A stretch of DNA of 10,736 nt from Brevundimonas sp. Its GTDB lineage: Bacteria; Pseudomonadota; Alphaproteobacteria; Caulobacterales; Caulobacteraceae. A program made the position numbers and the translations under genes. Position 1 is the first letter of the stretch. Every line of letters starts with the position of its first letter. Under the pieces are notes generated by a model. It made no database searches. It was not told the origin of the DNA and worked only from the letters and a program-made list of their open reading frames with translations. Positions 1 through 6,985 of the stretch are shown here, piece by piece. Where the stretch lies: assembly GCF_031082345.1 (NCBI RefSeq), contig NZ_JAVHLH010000076.1, positions 1-10,736 of the forward strand. The letters are read 5' to 3'.

Positions 1-186
1 GGTCGGACCGCGCACGCCCTCGCCGCTGGGCGCGGGCGTGGCCGGCCAGGCGGGCTGTCGCGCCGGGGGCGGCCCATCGGCGTAGATCGGATAGCGCGGC
101 TCGGACGGATAGCTCGCGCAGGCCGCCGTCAGGCTCATCGCCCCCAGCACCGCCAGCGCCTTCAGTCCCGCCCTGATCCCGACCAT
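1..186 (-). CDS. Lipoprotein N-terminus, possibly NlpD/DipM-type (runs off left edge)
   Basis: The first 62 codons are visible and the frame is open to the window edge. The ATG at 186 follows a good ribosome binding site (GAGGAG about 8 bases upstream). Residues 1-23 are a lipoprotein signal: a short basic start, a hydrophobic core (LKALAVLGAMSLTAAC) and a candidate lipidated cysteine at residue 23. The mature part begins with a proline-, alanine- and tyrosine-rich linker (YPSEPRYPIYADGPPPARQ) with no fold of its own. From family knowledge, the gene after surE-pcm in many proteobacteria is the LysM/M23 peptidase-like factor NlpD (DipM in Caulobacter), which governs septal peptidoglycan remodelling. 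That identity is inferred only from position and the lipoprotein start, because neither LysM nor M23 motifs lie inside the window. It starts 111 bases after the pcm stop, so it may be cotranscribed or have its own promoter. Confidence 0.7.
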   Translation of the reverse strand, partial: MVGIRAGLKALAVLGAMSLTAACASYPSEPRYPIYADGPPPARQPAWPATPAPSGEGVRGPT

Positions 187-297
187 TCGCCCGCTCCTCA
201 AACTCGAATCCGCCCCGCCGGACCAGACCCCGCAAACCGCGCCAAAGTTGGGCGGGAAGGTTAACGGGGCGTTGCCCGCGCCTCGCCCCGCGCCCGC

Positions 298-942
298 TTA
301 CCCTTCCTTCGCCGTCCCCTCGACCAGCGGCACGAACCGCACCTCGGCCAGGCTCTCGCGCCGGAACGAGCCGTCCTCGAGGCTGACGTAGCGATGCAGC
401 CGCTGCACCGAGCTGCGCCCCACCGGACACACCAGGATGCCGCCGGGCTTAAGCTGGTGCAGCAGTTCCGTCGGCTCGCCCGGCGCCGCCGCCGTGACCA
501 TGATCCGGTCGAACGGGGCCTGCTCGGGCCAACCCAGCCCGCCGTCGCCGTGCCGGGTGATGACATTGTCGATCTTCAGTTCCTTCAGCCGTCGCTCGGC
601 CTCGGTCAGCAGGCTGCGATAGCGCTCCACCGAATAGACATAGCGCGCCAGCCGGCTCAGCACCGCCGCCTGATAGCCGCTGCCCGTGCCGATCTCCAGC
701 ACCCGGTGGCGCGGCTGCACGTCCAGCGCCTGGGTCATCAGGCCGACGATATAGGGCTGGGAAATGGTCTGGGCGCAGTCGATCGGCAGGGCCTGATCCT
801 CCCACGCCTGATCGAGGAATTTCTCGTGCACGAACACCGCCCGGTCGATCGACTCCATCGCCGCCAGCACCCTGGGGTCGGTCACCCCCTGCTGGCGCAG
901 ACCGAGGATCAGACGTCCGGCGCGATCGTCGTTCAGCTTCAT
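298..942 (-). CDS. pcm: Protein-L-isoaspartate O-methyltransferase
   Basis: A 214-residue cytoplasmic SAM-dependent methyltransferase that methylates isoaspartyl residues in aged proteins so that they can revert to aspartate. The order of motifs is typical: the substrate-side segment DCAQTISQPYIVGLMTQALD (residues 55-74, with the family TISQP signature), SAM-binding motif I VLEIGTGSGYQAAVLS (81-96), the acidic end of the next strand (VERYRS, about 105-110), motif II FDRIMVTAAAP (144-154) and motif III LKPGGILVCPVG (164-175). The length fits the usual 205-225. The ATG at 942 is chosen because it overlaps the surE stop as ATGA and gives a normal N-terminus. The frame stays open upstream, but that would add over 100 residues lying inside surE. 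surE-pcm is a classic pair and the 4-base overlap suggests translational coupling. Confidence 0.96.
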   Translation of the reverse strand: MKLNDDRAGRLILGLRQQGVTDPRVLAAMESIDRAVFVHEKFLDQAWEDQALPIDCAQTISQPYIVGLMTQALDVQPRHRVLEIGTGSGYQAAVLSRLARYVYSVERYRSLLTEAERRLKELKIDNVITRHGDGGLGWPEQAPFDRIMVTAAAPGEPTELLHQLKPGGILVCPVGRSSVQRLHRYVSLEDGSFRRESLAEVRFVPLVEGTAKEG

Positions 943-1730
943 TCCGCCGCCACCGTCTTCGGCGGCGCCCCGCCCAGAAAGCCCTTCAGGTCGTGCACGC
1001 TCGGCATGTGGGTCAGGTCGATGTGCAGCGGCGTGACCGAGATCTTGCCCTCGTCCATGGCCCGCAGGTCGGTCCCGACCGGATGGTCCTGCCGGGTCCC
1101 GCGGAAGCTCATCCAGTAATAGTCCCGCCCCCTCAGGTCGGTGCGTTTGACCGCATGCATCTCGCCGAGATCGCGGAAGCCCTGCCGCGTCACCTCGATC
1201 TCGGTCACCTCGGCCGGCGGACGGTTGGGGAAGTTCAGGTTCATCACCACCCCGGCCTGCCACGGCTGCGCCAGCAGCCGGCTGATGATCGCCGGCGCAT
1301 AGGCCTCCGCCGTGTCCCAGTGGGCCACCACGTCATCGTGGAACCGCTCCAGCGACTGGCTCAGGGCGATCGAGCGGATGCCGAAGGCCATGCCCTGCAG
1401 CGCCCCCGCCACCGTCCCGGAGTAGGAGCAGTCCTCGCCGACATTGTGCCCCCGGTTGACCCCCGACAGCACCAGATCGGGCCGCGCCGGCATCAGGTCG
1501 TTGACGGCCAGCACAACGCAGTCGGTCGGCGTCCCGGTCACCGCGAACCGCTTCTCACCCAGCGTATTGACCCGCAGCGGCTCGGTCAGGGTGATGCCCC
1601 GCCCCTTGCCCGACTGCTCGACCTGCGGCGCGCACACCCAGATGTCGTCCGACAGGGTCCGGGCGATCCGCTCCAGGCATTCCAGGCCCTCGGCCTCGAC
1701 GCCGTCGTCATTGGTCAGAAGGATTCGCAT
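939..1730 (-). CDS. surE: 5'/3'-nucleotidase SurE
   Basis: A 263-residue member of the SurE survival-protein family, a divalent-metal-dependent nucleoside monophosphate phosphatase acting in the cytoplasm and linked to stationary-phase survival. The N-terminus MRILLTNDDG fixes the start and carries the metal ligands Asp8 and Asp9. Further ligands are Ser40 in APQVEQSGKG and Asn92 in LVLSGVNRGHNVGED (about 87-100). The following SYSGTVAGAL segment (about 102-111) is the conserved glycine/serine loop, and VTGTPTDCV (about 64-72) is also a family signature. The length is in the normal 250-265 range. There is no clear Shine-Dalgarno sequence in front of the ATG. The gene follows a 270-base spacer of repeats and ends inside the pcm start codon (ATGA). 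It is probably the first gene of a surE-pcm transcript. Confidence 0.97.
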   Translation of the reverse strand: MRILLTNDDGVEAEGLECLERIARTLSDDIWVCAPQVEQSGKGRGITLTEPLRVNTLGEKRFAVTGTPTDCVVLAVNDLMPARPDLVLSGVNRGHNVGEDCSYSGTVAGALQGMAFGIRSIALSQSLERFHDDVVAHWDTAEAYAPAIISRLLAQPWQAGVVMNLNFPNRPPAEVTEIEVTRQGFRDLGEMHAVKRTDLRGRDYYWMSFRGTRQDHPVGTDLRAMDEGKISVTPLHIDLTHMPSVHDLKGFLGGAPPKTVAAE

Positions 1731-1748
1731 GGGGCCTGACTAAAGCCT

Positions 1749-1780
1749 GCGCCGATGGCGCGCACCCGAAAAATCGGCGC
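1749..1780. repeat. 8-bp inverted repeat in the surE leader
   Basis: GCGCCGAT (1749-1756) and ATCGGCGC (1773-1780) are perfect inverted arms around a 16-base loop. The element ends about 18 bases upstream of the surE ATG (surE is read on the minus strand). As RNA it could form a leader hairpin near the ribosome entry site. It has no T-run fit for a terminator. Function is unknown and chance is possible at this GC content. Confidence 0.35.
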
Positions 1781-1800
1781 TTGCCCCTCGGAAGCAACTT

Positions 1801-1935
1801 GTCATCCCGGACAGCGCGGAGCGCTGATCCGGGACGGACCGGCCCGTCGTCGTCCAGTCCCGGGCGGCCCGGAGGGCTGAACCGGGACCCGGGTCGGTTC
1901 AACGTTGGCCCCGGACGAGCTGCGCTCTCCGGGGC
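1801..1935. repeat. Three consecutive GC-rich hairpins (intergenic repeat family)
   Basis: Three hairpins of one design sit side by side. Hairpin 1 (1805-1834) pairs TCCCGGA with TCCGGGA and CAGCGC with GCGCTG around a GGA loop, with one bulged A. Hairpin 2 (1857-1888) pairs GTCCCGG with CCGGGAC around an inner GGCCC/GGGCT stem, again with a GGA loop. Hairpin 3 (1908-1935) pairs GCCCCGGA with TCCGGGGC and GAGC with GCTC around a 3-base loop, with one bulged base. Outer bases, the sequence design (CCCGGA-stem-TCCGGG) and the bulge are kept while the inner stems differ, as in a structured repeat. A further small stem (GGGAC...GTCCC, about 1948-1962) follows. The block fills the gap between the lipoprotein stop and surE and may also act as a transcription terminator. 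From memory, such elements are scattered in Caulobacterales genomes. Confidence 0.7.
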
Positions 1936-2000
1936 GACGACGAAAGCGGGACCACGCGTCCCGGCTCTCCGCTTCGCTTCGGCCGACAAGGAGTCCGGGC

Positions 2001-2396
2001 CTACCGCAGCACCTCGACCCGGTCGGCGAGGATCACCACGTCCTTGCGGCAGCCGTTGCTGATGTTCGAACCCTGCCAGTCGTGGGTCTGGGCCTGGTTG
2101 CGCTCGGCCCAGGCCAGGGTCCGGCCGGTGAACCGCACCTGCGAGCCCGAGATGTCGCCCGACGCCCGCTGCGCATTTCGCGGCAGGGCCCCCGAGACGC
2201 AGGCGCGCGAACCGGGATTGCGCAGGTCGCGCTGCTCGCCGAACAGCTGGAACTCCTCGCCCGTCACCCGCACCCAGCCGGTGAACTCGCTCGCCGAGGC
2301 GTCGAACCCGGCGGGCGGCGGCGCAGTGTTGGTTGCGCTGGTGGCGCAGGCCGCGAGGGTCAGGGCGGCGGCGGTGAGGGCGACAAGGGTCTTCAT
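2001..2396 (-). CDS. Small conserved-type lipoprotein, function unknown
   Basis: Predicted 131-residue exported lipoprotein. The start is set at the ATG at 2396 because it opens a textbook lipoprotein signal, MKTLVALTAAALTLAAC, with lipobox LAAC and the lipidated cysteine at residue 17. A longer reading of the frame would put an arginine-rich, non-signal segment inside serS. After a short Ser/Thr/Pro-rich linker (about 18-35) comes a roughly 95-residue globular part beginning FTGWVRVTGEEFQLF. It holds two cysteines (in SRACVSG and SNGCRKD) that could form a disulphide, and ends DVVILADRVEVLR. I do not recognise the family. It starts 4 bases after the serS stop, so it is probably translated from the serS transcript. 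A GGAG lies about 10 bases upstream, inside the end of serS. Its stop abuts the hairpin block, a likely end of the transcript. Confidence 0.8.
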   Translation of the reverse strand: MKTLVALTAAALTLAACATSATNTAPPPAGFDASASEFTGWVRVTGEEFQLFGEQRDLRNPGSRACVSGALPRNAQRASGDISGSQVRFTGRTLAWAERNQAQTHDWQGSNISNGCRKDVVILADRVEVLR

Positions 2397-2400
2397 GGGC

Positions 2401-4068
<1,668 letters not shown>

Positions 4069-4072
4069 GGGA

Positions 4073-4540
4073 TCACCCCCGCCCGTGCCGCACGAACACC
4101 CGCGTCTGCCCGGACCGCAGCACCAGCAGCGTATCGAACGGCGCCTTCCTCCCGTCCGGCGTCTCCATCCCCGGCGACCCCAGCGGCATCCCGGGCGCCG
4201 CCAGGCCGATCGCCGCGGGCCGCTCGGCCAGCAGCCGCACCACGTCCGCAGCCGGCACATGGCCCTCGATCGCATAGCCGTCGATCACCCCGGTGTGGCA
4301 TGACGCCAGCGCATCGGGCAGGCCACGGGCCCGGCGAACCGTCCCCGGATCGGCCACCACATGCACCGCCACCGTGAAGCCGGCCTGCCGCATGTGCGCT
4401 GCCCAGCCTTCGCAGCAGCCGCAGGTCGGCGACTTGTACACCGCCAGCGCCCGGCTCCCCCGCGTCTGCGCCCGCGCGCTCCCGCCGAAGCCCAGGGCGG
4501 CGGCGGAGGCGATGAGAAACCGGCGGCTGAGGGTCGGCAT
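4073..4540 (-). CDS. DUF411 family exported metal-binding protein
   Basis: A 155-residue exported protein. Residues 1-24 form a signal peptide with a double arginine (SRRFLIASAAALG) ending at SARA before Gln25. It is Tat-like but lacks the usual residue between RR and FL, so Sec export is equally possible. The mature part shows the DUF411 signatures: YKSPTCGCCEGW (35-46, Cys40, Cys42 and Cys43), LASCHTGVIDGYAIEGHVPA (78-97, Cys81, His82, His94) and IGLAAPGMPLGSPGME (111-126, with Met118 and Met125). The Cys/His/Met set suits soft-metal binding. From family knowledge DUF411 proteins often sit beside copper-resistance genes, but no such partner is visible here. The ATG at 4540 has a fitting AAGGGGA about 6 bases upstream. 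The gene stands alone between a 355-base spacer and a hairpin repeat pair. Family assignment is firm; function is not established. Confidence 0.9.
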   Translation of the reverse strand: MPTLSRRFLIASAAALGFGGSARAQTRGSRALAVYKSPTCGCCEGWAAHMRQAGFTVAVHVVADPGTVRRARGLPDALASCHTGVIDGYAIEGHVPAADVVRLLAERPAAIGLAAPGMPLGSPGMETPDGRKAPFDTLLVLRSGQTRVFVRHGRG

Positions 4541-4819
4541 GGTCGTTCCCCTTGCGAGTAATCCGTGATCCTACGGGCGGTTTGAACGTCGGACCATCCC
4601 GTGCGCCTGCGACCTGGCGTCCACCGAAGACGTTTGCTGCGCTGCAAATCCGCGTCCAGTCCTCACACTTTCAACGGCCAACCCGCTGTTTTCGCTGCGG
4701 ACGTCCGCTTCGCCAGCGTCATGAACGCGCCGCAGGAAGCCGGCGCCGTAGACTGCCGACCGGATCTTTGACAACCGAATCCCCGCCGCGCCGCGACAGA
4801 CGCCCCGGTCGATCCGAAC

Positions 4820-4858
4820 GGTTCGGACGGTCCGGACGGTCCGGACGGTTCGGACGGT
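4820..4858. repeat. 9-bp tandem repeat, four units plus a partial
   Basis: Consecutive units GGTTCGGAC, GGTCCGGAC, GGTCCGGAC, GGTTCGGAC and a final GGT run from 4820 to 4858. Units differ only at the fourth base (T or C). The preceding GATCCGAAC (4811-4819) looks like a decayed unit and forms CCGAAC-G-GTTCGG with the first. The unit length is a multiple of three, but the array lies past the thiG stop and in no credible gene. It may be a slippage-prone spacer. Confidence 0.85.
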
Positions 4859-4868
4859 GTTTTTCGAT

Positions 4869-4884
4869 TTTTACCCGGGTAAAA
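4869..4884. promoter_or_regulatory. Perfect 16-bp palindrome, candidate operator
   Basis: TTTTACCCGGGTAAAA is fully self-complementary, with an ACCCGGGT core flanked by A/T runs. It starts 11 bases past the thiG stop codon, between that stop and the tandem repeat. It stands out in a 70% GC region. A loop-less symmetric site with AT flanks looks like the binding site of a dimeric regulator rather than a terminator: as RNA the stem would be short and A/U-rich, and the following bases on the minus strand are A-rich, not T-rich. I cannot name the regulator. The possible target is the DUF411 gene about 330 bases further on, or nothing local. Confidence 0.45.
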
Positions 4885-4895
4885 CCTGCCCGCCC

Positions 4896-5675
4896 CTAGA
4901 TCAGCCCCGCCATCGGCGAGCTGGCGCTGGCGTACATCCGCCGCGGCATCCGCCCGGCCAGATAGGCCTCCCGCCCCGCGATCACCGCATGCTTCATGGC
5001 GCTGGCCATCAGGATCGGATCCTTCGCCCCGGCGATGGCTGTGTTCATCAGCACCGCGTCGCAGCCCAGTTCCATGGCGATGGTGGCGTCCGAGGCGGTG
5101 CCCACCCCCGCGTCGACCAGCACCGGCACGCCCGCCTGCTCGACGATCAGCCGGATGTTGACCCGGTTCTGGATGCCCAGTCCCGAGCCGATCGGCGCCG
5201 CCGCCGGCATGATGGCCGCAGCCCCGGCCGCCTCCAGCCGCTTCGCCATCACCACGTCGTCGGTGCAATAGACCATGACGTCGAAGCCGTCCTTGACCAG
5301 CAGGTCCAGCGCCCTGAGCGTCTCGACCATGTCCGGATACAGGTGCGCCGTGTCCGACAGCACCTCCAGCTTGACCAGGTTCCAGCCCCCGGCCTCGCGC
5401 GCCAGCCGCAGCGTCCGCACCGCGTCCTCGCCGGTGAAACAGCCGGCGGTGTTGGGCAGGAAGGTGAACCGGTCGGGCTTCACATGATCGACCAGCATCG
5501 GCTGCGACGGATCGCTCAGATTGACCCGGCGCAGGGCCACGGTGACGATCTCCGCCCCCGCCGCCTCGGCCGCCGCCGCGTTCTGGGCGTAGTCGGCGTA
5601 TTTGCCGGTGCCGACGATCAGCCGGCTGTTGAACGTCCGTCCGGCGACGGTCCAGGTGTCTGTGGGCGTGGTCAT
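4896..5675 (-). CDS. thiG: Thiazole synthase ThiG
   Basis: A 259-residue cytoplasmic TIM-barrel enzyme that forms the thiazole phosphate part of thiamine from deoxyxylulose phosphate, dehydroglycine (or glycine imine) and the sulphur of ThiS-thiocarboxylate. Visible signatures: [12 protein letters not shown] (about 15-26), [10 protein letters not shown] (about 44-53), [20 protein letters not shown] (about 73-92), the Schiff-base lysine in WNLVKLEVL (about residue 102), [16 protein letters not shown], the phosphate-binding loops [10 protein letters not shown] (about 160-169) and [11 protein letters not shown] (about 187-197), and [16 protein letters not shown]. Length is normal (about 255-265). 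It starts 9 bases after the thiS stop, so the two are surely cotranscribed. No strong Shine-Dalgarno sequence precedes the ATG, consistent with coupling to thiS. Genes for ThiC, ThiE, ThiF or ThiO/ThiH are not in the window. Confidence 0.97.
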   Translation of the reverse strand: MTTPTDTWTVAGRTFNSRLIVGTGKYADYAQNAAAAEAAGAEIVTVALRRVNLSDPSQPMLVDHVKPDRFTFLPNTAGCFTGEDAVRTLRLAREAGGWNLVKLEVLSDTAHLYPDMVETLRALDLLVKDGFDVMVYCTDDVVMAKRLEAAGAAAIMPAAAPIGSGLGIQNRVNIRLIVEQAGVPVLVDAGVGTASDATIAMELGCDAVLMNTAIAGAKDPILMASAMKHAVIAGREAYLAGRMPRRMYASASSPMAGLI

Positions 5676-5684
5676 GGCGGCGTC

Positions 5685-5882
5685 TTAGCCCCCGCCGACG
5701 AACTGCACCAGTTCGACCCGGTCCCCCTCGGCCAGCGCCGTCGTCGCATGCAGCGACCGCGGCACGATCTCCAGATTGCGCTCCACGGCCACCTTCCTCA
5801 CGTCCAGCCCCAACTCCTCGACTAGGGCCAGAACCGTCGTCGCCGAAACCACCCGCGGTTCGCCATTGACCTGAATGCGCAT
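5685..5882 (-). CDS. thiS: Sulphur carrier protein ThiS
   Basis: A 65-residue ubiquitin-fold sulphur carrier. It starts [10 protein letters not shown], has the expected beta-grasp pattern ([42 protein letters not shown]) and ends in Gly-Gly-Gly. The C-terminal glycine is adenylated and converted to a thiocarboxylate that feeds sulphur to ThiG. The final VGGG is the common form of the GG tail. The family length is about 64-67. It is the first gene of the thiS-thiG pair and is divergent from aroQ, with 102 bases between the two start codons. The ATG at 5882 overlaps a small inverted repeat (TGACG-CTA-CGTCA, 5882-5894) and has only a weak ribosome binding site. No TPP riboswitch core is seen upstream. 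Confidence 0.95.
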   Translation of the reverse strand: MRIQVNGEPRVVSATTVLALVEELGLDVRKVAVERNLEIVPRSLHATTALAEGDRVELVQFVGGG

Positions 5883-5936
5883 GACGCTACGTCAATCTCT
5901 TGCGGCGGACGGTTTGATTACCGCCACGCCTCAGCT

Positions 5937-5963
5937 AAAAGGCCGCTCCGATTCCGCGCGGCC
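5937..5963 (-). terminator. Terminator-like hairpin in the thiS leader (tentative)
   Basis: Read on the minus strand, GGCCGC (5963-5958) pairs with GCGGCC (5946-5941) across an 11-base loop and is followed directly by TTTT (5940-5937). This looks like a short intrinsic terminator about 55 bases before the thiS ATG. No minus-strand gene ends here, so if real it would be a leader attenuator of thiS-thiG, or a guard against transcripts escaping from the aroQ promoter region. The stem is only 6 bp and the T-run only 4, so chance is possible. Confidence 0.35.
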
Positions 5964-5969
5964 GGATGT

Positions 5970-5975
5970 CATAAT
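5970..5975 (+). promoter_or_regulatory. Possible -10 element of aroQ
   Basis: CATAAT matches the sigma-70 -10 consensus at five of six positions and ends 9 bases before the aroQ ATG. A start 6-7 bases downstream would give an almost leaderless mRNA, which fits the lack of a Shine-Dalgarno sequence before aroQ. No convincing -35 hexamer lies 16-18 bases upstream, so support is weak. Confidence 0.3.
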
Positions 5976-5984
5976 CTCGAGCGA

Positions 5985-6452
5985 ATGCCCGAAACCCCCG
6001 TCCTCTACGTCCTGAACGGCCCGAACCTCAACCTGCTTGGGGTGCGCGAGCCCGACATCTATGGCCGCGAGACCCTGGCCGACGTCCAGGCCCTGTGCGA
6101 GGCCGCCGCCGCTTCCGCGACCGTGGTCTTCCGCCAGACCAACCACGAGGGCGAACTGATCGACTGGGTCCAGGAGGCCCGCGAGAAGGCCTCCGCCCTG
6201 GTCCTCAACCCCGCCGGCTACGGCCACACCTCGGTGGCCCTGCTGGACGCCCTGAAGACCCTGACGATCCCGATCGTCGAATGTCACCTGTCCAACCCGG
6301 CGGCGCGCGAGCGCTTCCGCCACCGCTCCTATGTTTCGCCGGTCGCGGCCGGCGTGGTTTCGGGCTTCGGCCCGTTCAGCTACGAACTGGCCGTCAAGGC
6401 CGCTCTCCGGCTGGCGCAGGAACACCGCGCCGCCGCCGACCGTTCGGTTTAG
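5985..6452 (+). CDS. aroQ: 3-dehydroquinate dehydratase, type II
   Basis: A 155-residue cytoplasmic dodecameric-type enzyme converting 3-dehydroquinate to 3-dehydroshikimate in the shikimate pathway. All type II landmarks are present: [20 protein letters not shown] (6-25) with Arg21 and the catalytic Tyr26 in [19 protein letters not shown] (49-63), [19 protein letters not shown] (72-90) with Asn76 and the catalytic His81, and [19 protein letters not shown] (98-116) with His101 and Arg112 for substrate carboxylate and lid contacts. Length is normal (about 145-160). The ATG at 5985 is the only start that keeps the standard N-terminus. aroQ is followed after 19 bases by accB, an arrangement common in alphaproteobacteria, and is divergent from thiS. 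Confidence 0.97.
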   Translation: MPETPVLYVLNGPNLNLLGVREPDIYGRETLADVQALCEAAAASATVVFRQTNHEGELIDWVQEAREKASALVLNPAGYGHTSVALLDALKTLTIPIVECHLSNPAARERFRHRSYVSPVAAGVVSGFGPFSYELAVKAALRLAQEHRAAADRSV

Positions 6453-6471
6453 AAGGTAATACGAGGCACCC

Positions 6472-6981
6472 ATGGCCGATCCCAAGACGTCCGCGCCCAA
6501 GCTCAAGAACGACGAAATCGACACCGCCCTGGTGCGCGGCCTCGCCGACATCCTGAACGACACCGACCTGACCGAGATCGAGGTCGAGCGCGGCGATCTG
6601 AAGATCCGCGTCGCCCGCGAGGTCACCGTGGCCGCGCCGATGCAATACGCTCCGGCGCCCGCCGTCCATGCGCCTGCGCCCGCGCCGTCGGCCGCCGCTC
6701 CCGCCTCCATGCCGTCCGATCCCGCCACCATCGTCGCCAAACAGGGCGAAGAGGTGAAGTCGCCGATGGTCGGCACCGCCTATCTGCAGGCCTCGCCGGA
6801 AGCCCCCCCGTTCATCGCCCCGGGCGACAAGGTCAAGAAGGGCCAGACCCTGCTGATCGTCGAGGCCATGAAGACCATGAACCCGATCCAGGCCCCCCGC
6901 GACGGCGTCGTCGTCGAGGTGCTGGTCGGCGACGCCCAGCCGGTCGAGTTCGGCGAAGCCCTCGTCCTGCTTGAGGCCTGA
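6472..6981 (+). CDS. accB: Biotin carboxyl carrier protein of acetyl-CoA carboxylase
   Basis: The 169-residue BCCP subunit carries biotin between biotin carboxylase and the carboxyltransferase in malonyl-CoA synthesis. Residues about 10-50 form the N-terminal region that contacts AccC and dimerises ([35 protein letters not shown]). Residues about 54-85 are a flexible Ala/Pro linker ([20 protein letters not shown]). The biotinyl domain runs from about 92 to the end: [20 protein letters not shown] carries the protruding thumb typical of AccB, and VEAMKTMN holds the biotinylated Lys134. A good GAGG lies about 6 bases before the ATG at 6472. accC begins 4 bases after the stop, giving near-equal production of the two subunits. 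Confidence 0.97.
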   Translation: MADPKTSAPKLKNDEIDTALVRGLADILNDTDLTEIEVERGDLKIRVAREVTVAAPMQYAPAPAVHAPAPAPSAAAPASMPSDPATIVAKQGEEVKSPMVGTAYLQASPEAPPFIAPGDKVKKGQTLLIVEAMKTMNPIQAPRDGVVVEVLVGDAQPVEFGEALVLLEA

Positions 6982-6985
6982 TCCG

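Larger units (their letters stand above)
4541..4895. other. Spacer between the DUF411 gene and thiG
   Basis: No complete gene is convincing in these 355 bases. The thiG-proximal end has a 16-base palindrome and a 9-base tandem repeat (listed separately). GCGGACGTCCGC (4697-4708) is a perfect 12-base palindrome. A plus-strand frame ending at a TGA at 4769-4771 reads like protein for about 30 codons (including AVFAADVRFASVMNAPQE) and could be a gene remnant. A TTGACA at 4768-4773 on the plus strand has no matching -10 hexamer. The promoter of the DUF411 gene must lie here unless it is read from thiG, but I see no clear hexamers. Confidence 0.5.

Noticed and set aside
943..1263. Upstream extension of the pcm frame to 1263
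   Set aside because: It overlaps surE for over 300 bases and adds low-complexity residues not seen in the methyltransferase family; the ATGA junction gives a normal start.
394..1739. Long plus-strand frames opposite pcm and surE (394-1119 and 993-1739)
   Set aside because: They are Arg/His/Gln-rich shadows antisense to two firmly identified genes.
1708..1989. 93-codon minus-strand frame between the lipoprotein gene and surE
   Set aside because: It is the translation of the hairpin repeat block, Pro/Arg/Gly-rich and without a family pattern; such frames arise wherever the repeat lies.
4768..4796. TTGACA as a plus-strand promoter in the thiG-DUF411 spacer
   Set aside because: No -10-like hexamer at 16-18 bases and no plus-strand gene downstream.
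4663..5268. 201-codon minus-strand frame across the 3' end of thiG
   Set aside because: It is a shadow of thiG in another frame that continues into the tandem repeat; residues are Gly/Arg/Ala-rich without a motif.
5883..5984. TPP riboswitch before thiS
   Set aside because: A CTGAGG string is present on the minus strand, but the rest of the conserved core is absent and the space is short.
6971..6985. TTG at 6971 as the accC start
   Set aside because: It adds five residues before the family N-terminus and lacks a binding site; the GTG at 6986 has GAGG at suitable spacing.
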